A DNA stretch of 64,000 nt from Shewanella saliphila (GCF_014648295.1 NZ_BMQV01000004.1:1-64000); one strand, 5' to 3'. Positions 40,029 through 50,923 are shown, numbered from the stretch's first letter. Program-made: numbers and translations. Notes: generated by a model from the sequence alone, not told the origin.

Positions 40029-42065
40029 TTATACCTGCAGAATCTTGGCCGTTTTGGCTGAAATAAACTGTTGCTCAAATTCTTCTAACGGTAATGGTTC
40101 ACTAAAAAAGAATCCTTGGCCGATAACACAGTTATTGTCTTTGAGCCACTGTAGTTGTTCATCGTTTTCAATACCCTCAGCCACAATAGATAAGTCTAAT
40201 TGTTGCCCGAGCATCAAAATAGTAGATGCTATCGCACTGTCTTTTGGCAAGTCGCTCACAAAGGCTCTGTCGATTTTCATGGTCGTAATAGGTAAGTGGC
40301 GTAAATATGATAACGAAGAATAACCCGTACCAAAATCGTCAACGGCGATACCAAATCCGGCCGTTTTAAGTTGTTCAAGTTTAATAATGGCCTGTTCTAC
40401 ATCGTTCATTAATGACGTTTCTGTGATTTCAACCTCGAGTAATTCAGGGCTAATTTGGTAACGAATGGCCAATTGCTTAATATCAGGAACTAAACTGGCG
40501 TCAGCAAACTGTTGTGATGCGACATTCACAGCAATGGGAATGGCATAATTGTATTTACGTTGCCACTCGCGGATAACTTTACAACTTTGCTCAATGACCC
40601 AGCGTCCGATAGGTATGATAATGCCTGTTTCTTCGGCTACGGGGATAAACGACATTGGGCTTATCAAACGGCCATCTTTTTGCCAACGTATTAACGCTTC
40701 ACAGCCAACCACTTTGTGAGTATTCAAATCAAACTTAGGTTGAAAATACAGTAAAAACTCATTGTTTTTTAAGGCATCGTGTAATGAGGCTTCTGTGCGA
40801 AGTCTCACTGCTGCACGCTCGGTCATTTGTTGCTTAAAGAAGGACCATTGGTTTGAACCCGCGGCTTTTGCACTGTACATCGCAATGTCAGCGTGGCGGA
40901 TCAAATCTTCTGCGGTATCTCCATCTTCCGGGTATATCGATATGCCTATTGATGCTGCAGGGTGGATTGCATGTTCATTTAATTGTATTGGTGCATTTAA
41001 TTGAATCAATAATTTATCGACGAAGTCGGCGGCTTGAACAGGGGTTTGGATTTCATCGGCCAAAATCACAAACTCATCACCACCAAGGCGCGCCACACTG
41101 CCTCTATCGCCAACCACACGTTCTAATATGCGTGCAATACGGGCCAAAAACTGATCGCCAAGAGCATGGCCGAGCGAGTCATTAACGTTTTTGAAGCGGT
41201 CTAAATCGATAAATAATAAGCTGAAGTTACGTTTGTGTACCCGTGAGCGTTGAATGGTGACATTTAAGGTTTCGAGCAATAAGGTGCGATTAGGCAAACC
41301 GGTTAGCGGATCTCGGGTAGCCATTTTGCGTAATTTGTTCTGGGTTTGGCTAAACTGCAATAATATTTGGTTGAACTTACTGGTGACCAAGCCTAATTCA
41401 TCATCTTTATGGGCTGGCGCCATGGGTAGCAAATTCTCATCCGGTGAATCTGGATCAATCTTGTCAATCGCCTCACTGATTTGGGCTATCGGTTGGGTCA
41501 AAAAGCGATGAAACACTACGGTCAGTACTAATGTGAGTAGTAATGCTCTGGCTAAGGTGGCAATTAATCCAAGTTGAAGCTGACCAAACAGTTTGTTGGT
41601 CAATTTTTGAGTATCGTAAAAAATAGTTAAGGTGCCAATAAGCTGTTGTTGTTGATTGCTTTCAAAGTAAAAAGGGCGATACAAAGGTCGCGAGGTTTCT
41701 TTTAAATCGCCAAATAATCGTTGGCTTAAACTTTCATACGCGCCGAATGATTTACTGGCTTGATTAGCCGTAGAGACAAACCGCGAACCATCATCAAGTT
41801 CAATCACAGCAGAGCCGACATTATCGACTTTTATGATCCCCTGGAGTGTTTGACTAGCGAGTTTGTCATCGAGTGACCAAACCGCATTGGTGGTGGTTTG
41901 CTCAACAGAGTTGAGTAGCTCTTGTTGTGCATCAGCTAATTGATTTTTGGTTGAGATAACTTGAATGGCGATTTCGACAATAAAAATGGCAATTGCAAAA
42001 AACAAAGCGGTAAATACCACTAAGTTTGTCTGTTTCCATGTTAAGGACTTGAAACTGGCGTTCAT
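40029..42065 (-). CDS. membrane GGDEF/EAL c-di-GMP enzyme
   Basis: Bifunctional cyclic-di-GMP signalling protein of 678 aa. TM1 is at about 13-35, a periplasmic sensor region at 36-165, and TM2 at 166-187. A HAMP-like linker (188-243) leads to a GGDEF domain (250-410) and an EAL domain (425-670). RLGGDEF (GGDEF at 328-332) is intact and no RxxD inhibitory site precedes it. The EAL side keeps EAL (456-458), NVA, EITET, DDFGTGYSSL, Lys597 and Glu630, so phosphodiesterase activity is likely. Which activity dominates cannot be read. It points away from pnp and splits the rpsO-pnp pair. Confidence 0.93.
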   Translation of the reverse strand: MNASFKSLTWKQTNLVVFTALFFAIAIFIVEIAIQVISTKNQLADAQQELLNSVEQTTTNAVWSLDDKLASQTLQGIIKVDNVGSAVIELDDGSRFVSTANQASKSFGAYESLSQRLFGDLKETSRPLYRPFYFESNQQQQLIGTLTIFYDTQKLTNKLFGQLQLGLIATLARALLLTLVLTVVFHRFLTQPIAQISEAIDKIDPDSPDENLLPMAPAHKDDELGLVTSKFNQILLQFSQTQNKLRKMATRDPLTGLPNRTLLLETLNVTIQRSRVHKRNFSLLFIDLDRFKNVNDSLGHALGDQFLARIARILERVVGDRGSVARLGGDEFVILADEIQTPVQAADFVDKLLIQLNAPIQLNEHAIHPAASIGISIYPEDGDTAEDLIRHADIAMYSAKAAGSNQWSFFKQQMTERAAVRLRTEASLHDALKNNEFLLYFQPKFDLNTHKVVGCEALIRWQKDGRLISPMSFIPVAEETGIIIPIGRWVIEQSCKVIREWQRKYNYAIPIAVNVASQQFADASLVPDIKQLAIRYQISPELLEVEITETSLMNDVEQAIIKLEQLKTAGFGIAVDDFGTGYSSLSYLRHLPITTMKIDRAFVSDLPKDSAIASTILMLGQQLDLSIVAEGIENDEQLQWLKDNNCVIGQGFFFSEPLPLEEFEQQFISAKTAKILQV

Positions 42066-42391
42066 TTAGGATTCCATGTCGCGTAAGTGACTAATTTATT
42101 TTATTTAATTTGCGCTGCTTAGAATGCTGTAAACACAAATGAGATTAAGCTATCGTATCGTCCATTTTATAATCGATGGTATCCTTTACCTGAAATAATG
42201 GATGCTCATTATTGTACTAACTTTAGTCAAATTGGCCACTGTTGTCATTAACAATGTCGCTAAAACCTGCGCTGGAATAACTTATTCGTAACAAATGTCG
42301 AACTATATCTAACAAATCGATGCTTAATGTAAGGTTCTTCTGTAGGAAAATGATTATTTTAAATATTTTTCATTCTGTATATCGCGTCTAT
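42066..42391. other. intergenic region between the GGDEF/EAL gene and pnp
   Basis: AT-rich, without a credible ORF. It must hold the promoter of the leftward GGDEF/EAL gene and sequences upstream of pnp. I saw no long RNase III-type hairpin like the one that precedes pnp in E. coli. Confidence 0.5.
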
Positions 42392-42420
42392 TTAACTATT
42401 CAAAGTATTTGAAGTATACT
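42392..42420 (+). promoter_or_regulatory. predicted pnp promoter
   Basis: TTAACT (42392-42397) and TATACT (42415-42420) are separated by 17 bp. Transcription from about 42427 would give a leader of only about 36 nt, too short for an E. coli-type RNase III hairpin. Prediction by consensus only. Confidence 0.45.
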
Positions 42421-42462
42421 TATGCGCGTAATTAAAGGTCATTAAATTAAGGAATGGGTCAA

Positions 42463-44559
42463 GTGAATCCAATTGTAAAGAGTTTTGAGTATGGTCAACA
42501 TACCGTCACCTTAGAAACAGGTGTCATTGCACGTCAGGCAAATGCTGCAGTTTTAGCAAGCATGGGCGATACCACAGTATTAGTTACCGTAGTGGGTAAA
42601 AAAGAAGCTGATTTAAGCCGCGACTTTTTCCCGTTAACCGTTAACTATCAAGAAAAAACATACGCAGCAGGTAAAATTCCTGGTGGTTTTTTCAAGCGTG
42701 AAGGTCGTCCATCAGAAGATGAAACTCTGATTGCCCGTCTTATCGACCGTCCAATTCGTCCTTTATTCCCTAACGGTTTTAAAAACGAAGTTCAAGTGAT
42801 CATCACTGTGGTTTCTGTTGATCCACAAATTGAGCCAGATATTATTTCAATGATTGGTACCTCAGCTGCGTTAGCAATTTCAGGTATTCCTTTCAATGGG
42901 CCTCTTGGTGCTGCTCGTGTTGGTTATATTAATAACGAATACGTGCTTAACCCAAGTGTAGAGCAACTGGCTACTAGTGAATTAAACCTAGTTGTTGCGG
43001 GTACTCAAGCTGCAGTATTAATGGTTGAGTCAGAAGCTAAGTCACTTGCTGAAGAAATCATGTTAGGCGCTGTGACTTATGGTCACGACCAACAACAAGT
43101 TGTGGTTAACGCGATTAGCGAATTTAAAGCTGAAGCGGGTAAGCCTACATGGGATTGGACTGCTCCAGTTCAAGACCAAGACTTAGTTGCTAAAATCAAA
43201 GATCTTGCTGAAGCAGGATTAACTGAAGCTTATCAAATTGAAGTTAAACAAGACCGTTATGTTCAAGTCGGTGTTGTTAAAGCTGCGGCAAAAGCAGCAC
43301 TAGTTGCTGAGAATGCTGATGTTGATTTACGTGAAGTAGACAACTTATTAGGTAGCTTAGAAAAGAAAGTTGTTCGTGGTCGTATTATCAGTGGCAAGCC
43401 ACGTATCGACGGTCGTGAACCAGACATGATCCGTGCGCTTAACGTACTTGCAGGTGTGTTACCTCGCACACACGGTAGCGCATTATTTACCCGTGGTGAG
43501 ACTCAGGCATTAGTGACTTGTACTCTAGGTACAGAACGTGATGCACAGAAAATTGACAGCATCATGGGTGAGCGTACTAACCGCTTTATGCTTCATTATA
43601 ACTTCCCTCCGTATTCTGTTGGTGAAACAGGTATGGTTGGCTCACCTAAGCGCCGCGAAATCGGTCATGGTAAGTTAGCATGGCGTGGTATGAATGCTGT
43701 TATGCCTTCAGCTGAAGAATTTCCATACAGCGTTCGCGTAGTATCTGAAATCACTGAATCAAACGGTTCAAGCTCTATGGCTTCTGTTTGTGGTACTTCA
43801 TTAGCATTAATGGATGCGGGTGTACCAATTAAGTCATCTGTAGCTGGTATTGCAATGGGTCTAGTGAAAGAAGGCGACGATTTCGTTGTACTTTCTGACA
43901 TTTTAGGTGATGAAGATCACTTAGGTGACATGGACTTTAAAGTCGCCGGTACTCGTGATGGTATCACTGCATTGCAGATGGATATCAAAATTGAAGGTAT
44001 CACCAAAGAAATCATGGATATTGCATTACAACAGGCATATGGCGCTCGCGTTCATATTCTTAATGTAATGGACCAAGCGATTGGTTCGCACCGTGATGAT
44101 ATTTCTGATCACGCGCCACGCATTACGACTATCAAGATTAATCCTGAAAAAATTCGTGATGTTATCGGTAAAGGTGGTGCGGTTATTCGTGCTCTTACTG
44201 AAGAAACTGGTACTACGATTGAACTTGATGACGATGGCACAGTCAAAATTGCATCGTCTAACGGTGAAGCAACTAAAGAAGCGATTCGTCGTATTGAAGA
44301 AATCACTGCTGAAGTTGAAGTGGGCCGTATTTACAATGGTAAAGTTATCCGTATCGTCGATTTCGGTGCGTTTGTTAACATTCTTCCTGGTAAAGACGGT
44401 TTAGTACACATCTCGCAAATTAGTGATGAGCGTGTAGCTAATGTGTCAGATCACCTACAAATGAACCAAGAAGTTGCTGTTAAGGTAATGGAAGTGGATC
44501 GTCAAGGTCGCGTAAGATTGTCAATTAAAGAAGCTCAGACTAAGGAAACTGCTGAGTAA
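42463..44559 (+). CDS. pnp: polynucleotide phosphorylase
   Basis: Phosphorolytic 3'-5' exoribonuclease of the RNA degradosome. The 698-aa protein has two RNase PH-like domains linked by a helical domain ([30 protein letters not shown]; active second core with [18 protein letters not shown] and [19 protein letters not shown]). A KH domain ([15 protein letters not shown]) and an S1 domain ([23 protein letters not shown]) complete it. I use GTG 42463 (VNPIVKSF aligning with E. coli) because AAGG at 42449-42452 is 10 nt upstream; the ATG at 42454 is too close to it. Confidence 0.96.
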   Translation: MNPIVKSFEYGQHTVTLETGVIARQANAAVLASMGDTTVLVTVVGKKEADLSRDFFPLTVNYQEKTYAAGKIPGGFFKREGRPSEDETLIARLIDRPIRPLFPNGFKNEVQVIITVVSVDPQIEPDIISMIGTSAALAISGIPFNGPLGAARVGYINNEYVLNPSVEQLATSELNLVVAGTQAAVLMVESEAKSLAEEIMLGAVTYGHDQQQVVVNAISEFKAEAGKPTWDWTAPVQDQDLVAKIKDLAEAGLTEAYQIEVKQDRYVQVGVVKAAAKAALVAENADVDLREVDNLLGSLEKKVVRGRIISGKPRIDGREPDMIRALNVLAGVLPRTHGSALFTRGETQALVTCTLGTERDAQKIDSIMGERTNRFMLHYNFPPYSVGETGMVGSPKRREIGHGKLAWRGMNAVMPSAEEFPYSVRVVSEITESNGSSSMASVCGTSLALMDAGVPIKSSVAGIAMGLVKEGDDFVVLSDILGDEDHLGDMDFKVAGTRDGITALQMDIKIEGITKEIMDIALQQAYGARVHILNVMDQAIGSHRDDISDHAPRITTIKINPEKIRDVIGKGGAVIRALTEETGTTIELDDDGTVKIASSNGEATKEAIRRIEEITAEVEVGRIYNGKVIRIVDFGAFVNILPGKDGLVHISQISDERVANVSDHLQMNQEVAVKVMEVDRQGRVRLSIKEAQTKETAE

Positions 44560-44584
44560 TTTAATTTAACGTGTTAAGCGACTT

Positions 44585-44616
44585 AAAAAAGGAGATCATA
44601 TGATCTCCTTTTTTTA
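44585..44616 (+). terminator. terminator after pnp
   Basis: A perfect inverted repeat AAAAAAGGAGATCAT/ATGATCTCCTTTTTT is followed by an extra T. Confidence 0.9.
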
Positions 44617-44710
44617 TGTTTATTAAAAATAATCTGTATGAGTCCATAGCTCTTAGATAAGCAGATTGCTATGATATTGAATATAAATAAAACCTGATAA
44701 GGTAATACGA

Positions 44711-45622
44711 ATGGAATGTAAACTACGCACCACAGTCATTGCCGTTGCTGTCGGTGCAAGTATGTTGTTGTCAGGCTGTGCTGCAACGCAAGGTTCAAGT
44801 GACGATGTTGCTGGGCAAATGATTGTTGCGCCAGTAATGCCTGACTATAAAATGGAAGTGACCCTCGCTAAGCTAAATGAAGTGTTAGCAACAATGGAGC
44901 TCACTGATGAACAACGTGCACGTTTTCATTACGACCGCGGGGTCATTTATGACAGCGTTGGTTTACGTTTATTAGGTCGAATTGATTTTCACCAAGCCAT
45001 TAAGCTTCAGCCTGATTTAGCCGATGCATATAATTTTTTAGGTATTTATTACACCCAGGAAGGCGAGTTTGAAAGTGCCTATGAAGCCTTTGACGGTGTA
45101 TTGGAATTATCACCAGGTTACGATTATGCCTACCTTAATCGTGGCATCGCCTTGTACTATGGTGAACGCTATCAATTAGCGATAGAAGATATGCAAGCAT
45201 TCTTTGAGCGAGACCCAACTGATGGTTATCGGGTGCTATGGCTTTATTTAATGTCATCTGCGGTTGATAACACACAGGCATTAGCGGATTTAGCATTACA
45301 ACGTCAACAGTTAAAGAATCAGGACTGGGCGAGTGTTTTGGTTGATTTTTATTTAGGGAAAATGAATCAAGAGCAAGTGTTTGCCGCGGCAAAAGTGGGT
45401 TTGTCACAGCCTAAAGAATATGCTGAGCGTTTATGTGAAGCGTATTTCTATTTAGCAAAACACGCAGCAGCACAAGGGCAATACCAACAAGCCGCTAATT
45501 TTTACCGGTTAACATTAGCGACAAATATTTACGATTTTGTTGAACATCGTTACGCCAGAATCGAATTGGCAAAAATGAAAAACATGATCCAAAAGTCAGT
45601 AGCATTATCTGCTGAAGGTTAA
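44711..45622 (+). CDS. nlpI: lipoprotein NlpI (TPR protein)
   Basis: Outer-membrane lipoprotein that in E. coli scaffolds peptidoglycan hydrolases and the Prc protease. The 303-aa protein has a signal with lipobox LLSGC (lipidated Cys at residue 23). Tetratricopeptide repeats follow (for example ARFHYDRGVIYDSVG, ADAYNFLGIYYTQEGEFESAYEAFDGVLEL, AYLNRGIALYYGERYQLAIEDM). It lies directly downstream of pnp, the same neighbour as in E. coli. Confidence 0.93.
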   Translation: MECKLRTTVIAVAVGASMLLSGCAATQGSSDDVAGQMIVAPVMPDYKMEVTLAKLNEVLATMELTDEQRARFHYDRGVIYDSVGLRLLGRIDFHQAIKLQPDLADAYNFLGIYYTQEGEFESAYEAFDGVLELSPGYDYAYLNRGIALYYGERYQLAIEDMQAFFERDPTDGYRVLWLYLMSSAVDNTQALADLALQRQQLKNQDWASVLVDFYLGKMNQEQVFAAAKVGLSQPKEYAERLCEAYFYLAKHAAAQGQYQQAANFYRLTLATNIYDFVEHRYARIELAKMKNMIQKSVALSAEG

Positions 45623-45652
45623 ACCGTACTTTGCCTAGCCAATTCTGTCGAT

Positions 45653-45678
45653 AGGCGCTATAATTTGCGCCTTTTTTA
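45653..45678 (+). terminator. terminator after nlpI
   Basis: AGGCGC (45653-45658) pairs with GCGCCT (45667-45672) and six T residues follow. The 8-nt loop contains TATAAT, which could double as a -10 element for prfC. Confidence 0.8.
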
Positions 45679-45698
45679 GCGGCTAGTGCAAGGTTAAC

Positions 45699-47279
45699 AT
45701 GTCAGGCAACAACGTTGAGGTCGACAAGCGTCGTACCTTCGCCATCATTTCGCACCCCGATGCGGGTAAAACCACCATCACCGAAAAAGTACTTTTATTC
45801 GGACAGGCTTTACAAAAAGCCGGTACCGTTAAAGGTAAAAAGTCTGGGCAGCATGCTAAGTCAGACTGGATGGAAATGGAAAAAGATCGTGGTATCTCTA
45901 TCACAACTTCTGTTATGCAATTTCCTTACGGTGGCGCACTCGTCAATTTACTTGATACGCCTGGTCACGAAGACTTTTCGGAAGATACTTACCGCACACT
46001 GACCGCAGTAGACTCTTGTTTGATGGTTATTGACTCCGCTAAAGGTGTAGAAGACAGAACCATTAAACTGATGGAAGTGACGCGATTACGTGACACTCCG
46101 ATTGTGACGTTCATGAACAAATGTGACCGTGACATTCGTGATCCTATTGAGCTAATGGATGAAGTTGAAGACATTTTAAAAATGGCCTGTGCACCGATTA
46201 CCTGGCCAATCGGCTCAGGTAAAGAATTTAAAGGTGTTTACCACATACTGCGTGATGAAGTGATCTTGTATCAAAGTGGTATAGGTCATACCATCCAAGA
46301 AAAACGTATTATTAAAGGGTTAAACAACCCAGAACTTGATAAAGAGTTAGGCGCTTATGCCGCAGAGATCCGTGATGAAATGGAGCTGGTTGCAGGTGCC
46401 TCTCATGAGTTTGACCAAGAAGCATTTTTAAAAGGTGAACTCACACCAGTATACTTTGGTACTGCATTAGGTAACTTTGGTGTTGACCATATTCTTGATG
46501 GCATCGTTGAGTGGGCACCAAAGCCACTACCGCGTGAAACGGATGCCCGTCAAGTGCAACCGAACGAAGATAAATTCTCTGGGTTTATCTTTAAAATCCA
46601 AGCCAACATGGATCCTAAGCACCGTGACCGTGTAGCCTTTATGCGTATTTGCTCTGGTCGCTATGAGCAAGGCATGAAAATGCACCATGTGCGTATTGGT
46701 AAAGATGTCAATGTGAGTGATGCATTGACCTTTATGGCGGGTGACCGTAATCGTGCCGAAGCTGCATACCCTGGTGATATTATTGGTTTGCATAACCACG
46801 GTACTATGCGTATTGGCGATACCTTTACTCAAGGTGAAAAGATTCGTTTCACTGGCGTGCCTAACTTTGCGCCAGAAATGTTCCGTCGTATTCGTTTAAA
46901 AGACCCTTTAAAACAAAAGCAGTTACTCAAAGGCTTAGTGCAATTATCAGAAGAGGGGGCTGTGCAGGTATTTAGGCCGATTGACTCAAATGATTTAATT
47001 GTGGGTGCTGTTGGTGTGCTGCAGTTTGAAGTGGTTGTTGGACGCTTAAAAAGCGAATATAACGTTGAAGCGATTTACGAAGGTATTAGTGTAAGTACTG
47101 CACGTTGGGTGTACTGCAAAGATGAGCGTAAACTTGAAGAGTTTCGTCGAAAATGCAGCCCTAACCTTGCACTAGATGGTGGTGATAACTTAACTTATAT
47201 CGCGCCAACAATGGTTAATTTAAACCTCTCGATGGAGCGTTATCCTGACATTGAGTTTGCTAAGACCCGCGAACATTAA
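45699..47279 (+). CDS. prfC: peptide chain release factor 3 (RF3)
   Basis: GTPase that recycles RF1/RF2 after peptide release. The 526 aa match E. coli (529). The G domain carries [15 protein letters not shown] (P-loop), [12 protein letters not shown] (switch I), [14 protein letters not shown] and MNKCDR. EF-G-like domains II and III follow. The ATG is spaced from AAGG at 45690-45693. Monocistronic, with terminators on both sides. Confidence 0.97.
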   Translation: MSGNNVEVDKRRTFAIISHPDAGKTTITEKVLLFGQALQKAGTVKGKKSGQHAKSDWMEMEKDRGISITTSVMQFPYGGALVNLLDTPGHEDFSEDTYRTLTAVDSCLMVIDSAKGVEDRTIKLMEVTRLRDTPIVTFMNKCDRDIRDPIELMDEVEDILKMACAPITWPIGSGKEFKGVYHILRDEVILYQSGIGHTIQEKRIIKGLNNPELDKELGAYAAEIRDEMELVAGASHEFDQEAFLKGELTPVYFGTALGNFGVDHILDGIVEWAPKPLPRETDARQVQPNEDKFSGFIFKIQANMDPKHRDRVAFMRICSGRYEQGMKMHHVRIGKDVNVSDALTFMAGDRNRAEAAYPGDIIGLHNHGTMRIGDTFTQGEKIRFTGVPNFAPEMFRRIRLKDPLKQKQLLKGLVQLSEEGAVQVFRPIDSNDLIVGAVGVLQFEVVVGRLKSEYNVEAIYEGISVSTARWVYCKDERKLEEFRRKCSPNLALDGGDNLTYIAPTMVNLNLSMERYPDIEFAKTREH

Positions 47280-47310
47280 TTGTTAATCGATATGTTGTTT
47301 TAATGTTAAC

Positions 47311-47336
47311 AAGGTGGCTTTAGCCACCTTTTTTTA
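47311..47336 (+). terminator. terminator after prfC
   Basis: AAGGTGGC (47311-47318) and GCCACCTT (47323-47330) enclose TTTA, followed by a T-run. Confidence 0.9.
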
Positions 47337-47489
47337 TTGTTTTTTAAGTGGCTTATCACAGTATCAATGGCATCTTTCTGCGTCTAAATGACGTGTTTGT
47401 GTAGAGGTTCGTATCAAAGAGCGTGTGCTTGATACTATATTGTTACCTATTGTTGGTGAAATAGGTGCCATTTACTAAGTAGGTGATTA

Positions 47490-48251
47490 ATGATCGATAC
47501 CCATGCACATCTTGATATGCCTGAGTTTGATGCTGATAGAACTGAGTTGGTCGAAGCGATGTCTGCCCATGGCATTACCTCTGCTATTATTCCTGGTGTG
47601 GCTGTGGACGCTTGGGAAAAGCAGCTGAATATAGCAGAAAAGTATCAATGGTATTTTTCGCTAGGGATTCATCCTTGGTATATACCAGATGACATTGATG
47701 ATGCCATTTGTAAGCTAGATGCCAAGTTGACGCAATATCGACAAAATAAGCATTTAGTTGCCGTGGGCGAATGTGGTTTAGACAAATTACATAATTGGTC
47801 TGATAAGCAATTGTTAATATTAGAGAAGCAATTAGAGCTTGCACAAAAATATCAATTGCCAGTGATTTTACATGCAGTAAAAGCGCATCAAGAATTATTA
47901 GGGTTGCTACGTAAAGCCAAGTTGAGCCGAGGAGGTGTGGTACATGGCTTTTACGGAAACAGTATTGTGGCTCAACAATATATCGATCTCGGCTTTAAAT
48001 TAGGGATTGGTGGTTTATTGCTCAACCCTAGTGCCAAAAAGCTTCGACAGGCGGTGACTGACTTGCCGTTAAATCACTTTTTATTAGAAACCGATTCACC
48101 CAGTATGAGTCCGTTCGATGAAGTGAATCAACGTAATACTCCTTTAACATTAACCAGAATTGTGTCCGAAATCTCATTTTTAAAGAAAACTGAAACTGTC
48201 TGTATATTAGAACAGTTGAATAAAAATACTATGCAACTGTTTGAGCTTTAA
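47490..48251 (+). CDS. TatD-family metal-dependent hydrolase (YjjV-like)
   Basis: Amidohydrolase-fold TIM barrel of 253 aa, predicted to be a divalent-metal nuclease/hydrolase. It has the metal-binding IDTHAHLD, GIHPWY, VGECGLD, ILHAVKAHQE, GVVHGFYG and LETDSPSMSP. In E. coli yjjV sits beside the deo operon. Here too it precedes nupC, the Tsx-like gene and deoCABD, so YjjV is the likeliest orthologue. Function in nucleotide metabolism is inferred from context. Confidence 0.88.
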   Translation: MIDTHAHLDMPEFDADRTELVEAMSAHGITSAIIPGVAVDAWEKQLNIAEKYQWYFSLGIHPWYIPDDIDDAICKLDAKLTQYRQNKHLVAVGECGLDKLHNWSDKQLLILEKQLELAQKYQLPVILHAVKAHQELLGLLRKAKLSRGGVVHGFYGNSIVAQQYIDLGFKLGIGGLLLNPSAKKLRQAVTDLPLNHFLLETDSPSMSPFDEVNQRNTPLTLTRIVSEISFLKKTETVCILEQLNKNTMQLFEL

Positions 48252-48428
48252 TTGTTTTTTTTAAAACGAATTGCGTAAATTTGAGTTTTATTACCTAAGG
48301 GGTTGAAATTAAACTCTAAAAAGTTGATCAAAACGACGCTTTTCGTTTCACGCTCAGTTATAATCATCAACGGAAATTAGGTGAGTTAACAACATTCAAA
48401 AAAACTGTTAACAAAAGGGTGATGATTA

Positions 48429-49688
48429 ATGGATATTTTAATGAGTTTAGTAGGGGTGGTCACCCTACTTGCGATAGGTTTCTTACTATCAAACAATAAA
48501 AAAGCAATTAGTGTACGTACCGTAGGTGGTGCTTTAGCAATTCAAGCATTCTTCGCGGGTTTCGTATTATATGTTCCAATCGGTAAAGATATTCTGAAAG
48601 GTGTTTCTGACGCGGTATCAAGTGTAATTAGTTATGCACAAAGTGGTATTAGCTTCTTATTTGGTGATTTAGCTAACTTTAAAGTTGGTTTTATTTTTGC
48701 CATTAACGTATTACCAGTCATTGTATTTTTCTCTTCTTTAATTGCAGTGCTTTACTACTTAGGCATCATGCAGTGGATCATCCGTATTATCGGTGGTGGT
48801 TTACAAAAAGCATTAGGTACTAGCCGTACAGAGTCTATGTCTGCTACAGCCAACATCTTTGTTGGTCAAACAGAAGCTCCTCTAGTTGTTCGTCCGTTCA
48901 TTGCCACAATGACTCAGTCTGAATTATTCGCCATCATGGTGGGTGGTTTAGCCTCAATCGCTGGTTCTGTACTAGCGGGTTACGCGCAAATGGGTGTACC
49001 TATTCAATACCTAGTTGCAGCGTCATTCATGGCAGCACCAGGTGGTCTATTAATGGCCAAACTGATGCACCCTGAAACAGAAACTGCTATTAACGAAATG
49101 GATGAGTTACCAGAAGATCCTGATAAGCCAGCTAACGTATTAGACGCTGCTGCAGGTGGTGCTTCATCTGGTATGAGCCTAGCGTTAAACGTTGGTGCAA
49201 TGTTGATTGCATTCGTTGGCTTAATTGCCATGATCAACGGCATCATCGGTGGCGTAACAGGTTGGTTTGGTCTAGAGGGTATTACTCTAGAACTTATCCT
49301 TGGTTATATCTTCATGCCTTTAGCATTCTTAATCGGTGTACCTTGGAACGAAGCATTAGTTGCAGGTTCTTTCATCGGTCAAAAGATTGTTGTAAACGAA
49401 TTCGTTGCTTACTTAAACTTTGCTCCATACCTAAAAGATGTTGCTGATGGCGGTATCTTAGTTGAAGCAACACAAGCGGTAATGACTGATCGTACTAAAG
49501 CGATTATCTCATTTGCACTGTGTGGATTCGCTAACTTATCTTCTATTGCAATCTTACTAGGTGGTTTAGGTGCTATGGCTCCTTCACGTCGCCATGACCT
49601 TGCAAAATTAGGTATCCGTGCTGTTATCGCTGGTTCATTAGCTAACTTAATGAGCGCGACATTAGCCGGTTTATTCTTAGCTATCTAA
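48429..49688 (+). CDS. nupC: NupC-family nucleoside transporter (CNT)
   Basis: Concentrative nucleoside symporter in the inner membrane. The 419-aa protein has multiple transmembrane helices and the CNT signatures NIFVGQTEAPLVVRPF, GGLASIAGSVLAGYA, GVPWNEALVAGSFIGQKIVVNEFVAY and CGFANLSSIAILLGG. NupC is the CNT prototype; whether this copy uses H+ or Na+ is not clear. It passes nucleosides that enter through the adjacent Tsx-like channel to the Deo enzymes downstream. An AAAGGGTGATG site precedes the ATG. Confidence 0.92.
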   Translation: MDILMSLVGVVTLLAIGFLLSNNKKAISVRTVGGALAIQAFFAGFVLYVPIGKDILKGVSDAVSSVISYAQSGISFLFGDLANFKVGFIFAINVLPVIVFFSSLIAVLYYLGIMQWIIRIIGGGLQKALGTSRTESMSATANIFVGQTEAPLVVRPFIATMTQSELFAIMVGGLASIAGSVLAGYAQMGVPIQYLVAASFMAAPGGLLMAKLMHPETETAINEMDELPEDPDKPANVLDAAAGGASSGMSLALNVGAMLIAFVGLIAMINGIIGGVTGWFGLEGITLELILGYIFMPLAFLIGVPWNEALVAGSFIGQKIVVNEFVAYLNFAPYLKDVADGGILVEATQAVMTDRTKAIISFALCGFANLSSIAILLGGLGAMAPSRRHDLAKLGIRAVIAGSLANLMSATLAGLFLAI

Positions 49689-49700
49689 GTTAAGAGTCTT

Positions 49701-49761
49701 GATAGGAGGTTTTCTCCTATCACACTGGGTCTTTACACTTATAACGATAGAGACCCAGTGT
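49701..49761 (+). terminator. two tandem hairpins after nupC
   Basis: GATAGGAG/CTCCTATC (49701-49721) is followed by ACACTGGGTCT/AGACCCAGTGT (49722-49732 with 49751-49761). Neither has a clear T-run, so they may slow or stabilise rather than fully terminate. Confidence 0.6.
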
Positions 49762-50033
49762 AATAAGAACGTTGTTATTGATTTTTGTGTTAATCCACCA
49801 TTTCCGATGTGACACGACAACTGATTGATTGCTGCGAAAGAGGATGTTTTAAAACCGCTAGTCAGATTCAATATGTGTTGTTATCAATATGTTTAATTAT
49901 GTAGCGATATTGTTCACAGAATAGAATTTTGTATTCGTTTTTTATCGATTATTTGTTGTGATTTTTAGCATTAACGGTAAAATACGATTGATTAAAAAGA
50001 AGTGCTATCCAAGAAGATAGTTTAATAATATAC
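49762..50033. other. intergenic region upstream of the Tsx-like gene
   Basis: AT-rich with no ORF. It presumably holds the promoter of the outer-membrane channel. A TGTGA half-site occurs near 49960, but no full CRP palindrome is visible. Confidence 0.45.
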
Positions 50034-50045
50034 ATGGGGTTGATG

Positions 50046-50903
50046 ATGAAAAATGTAAAAATGTTAGCTTTAGCGGGTGCAACAGTTGCTGCTATTTCTG
50101 GTAATGCTTTTGCTGCAGACCGTACAGACCTTCACGCTAGTGATTACAAGTGGTTACAGTTTAATGCTATGTACTCTATCGGTGAAAAGCCAGAAAATCC
50201 AGCTGCTGGTGATCAACACAACTACCTAGAAATGGAGTTCGGTGGTCGTTCTGGTGTTGTTGATTTATATGGCTATGTAGATGTATTCAATTTAGCGACC
50301 GAAACAACTGATAATGGTGACAAAAACCCAGGTTCAGAAACTAGTAAACTATACATGAAGTTTGCTCCACGCTTCTCTATCGATGCTATTACTGGTAAAG
50401 ATTTATCTTTTGGCCCAGTTCAAGAAGTTTACTTCTCTACACTTTTCAGTTGGGATGGTCTTAACGGCGAAGGCGTTAATAATACCTACTGGGGTGTGGG
50501 TGCTGATGTAAACGTACCTTGGTTAGGCAAAACGGGTATGAACCTTTATGGTTTATATGATATGAATAACCATAAATGGAACGGTTATCAGTTCTCAGCT
50601 AACTGGTTCAAGCCTTTCTACTTCTTTGAAAATAAGAGCTTCTTGTCATTCCAAGGTTACATTGATTATCAATTTGGCGCTGATGAATCTTACTGGCCAA
50701 TAGAAGAAAACGGTCCATTAGTTAAAGGGCTTTCTGATAGCGGCGGAAATATCTTCTTTGGTCTATACTGGCACTCAGATCGTTACGCTCTAGGTTATGG
50801 TCTAAAAGGCTTTAAAGATGTTTACACCATTACTGATGGCGGTGCAACCGGTCTTGATTCTACAGGTTGGTCACACTATCTTTCTGCAACTTACAAGTTC
50901 TAA
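50046..50903 (+). CDS. Tsx/OmpK-family outer-membrane nucleoside channel
   Basis: Beta-barrel channel for nucleosides in the outer membrane. The 285-aa precursor has a signal peptide (MKNVKMLALAGATVAAISGN) with likely cleavage after AFA. The mature part has alternating aromatic strands and a C-terminal Phe (SATYKF), typical of BAM substrates. DLYGYVDVFNL and the nearby SWDGLNGEGVNNTYWGVGAD are Tsx-family features. I start at ATG 50046 because GGGG (50036-50039) is well placed; ATG 50034 and 50043 are in-frame alternatives. Its position between nupC and deoC supports nucleoside uptake. Confidence 0.88.
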   Translation: MKNVKMLALAGATVAAISGNAFAADRTDLHASDYKWLQFNAMYSIGEKPENPAAGDQHNYLEMEFGGRSGVVDLYGYVDVFNLATETTDNGDKNPGSETSKLYMKFAPRFSIDAITGKDLSFGPVQEVYFSTLFSWDGLNGEGVNNTYWGVGADVNVPWLGKTGMNLYGLYDMNNHKWNGYQFSANWFKPFYFFENKSFLSFQGYIDYQFGADESYWPIEENGPLVKGLSDSGGNIFFGLYWHSDRYALGYGLKGFKDVYTITDGGATGLDSTGWSHYLSATYKF

Positions 50904-50923
50904 TACTTGCTAACGTTGTTGTA

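Noticed and set aside
49862..50033. CRP site upstream of the Tsx-like gene
   Set aside because: Isolated TGTGA and TCACA half-sites occur, but no pair has the required 6-bp spacing.
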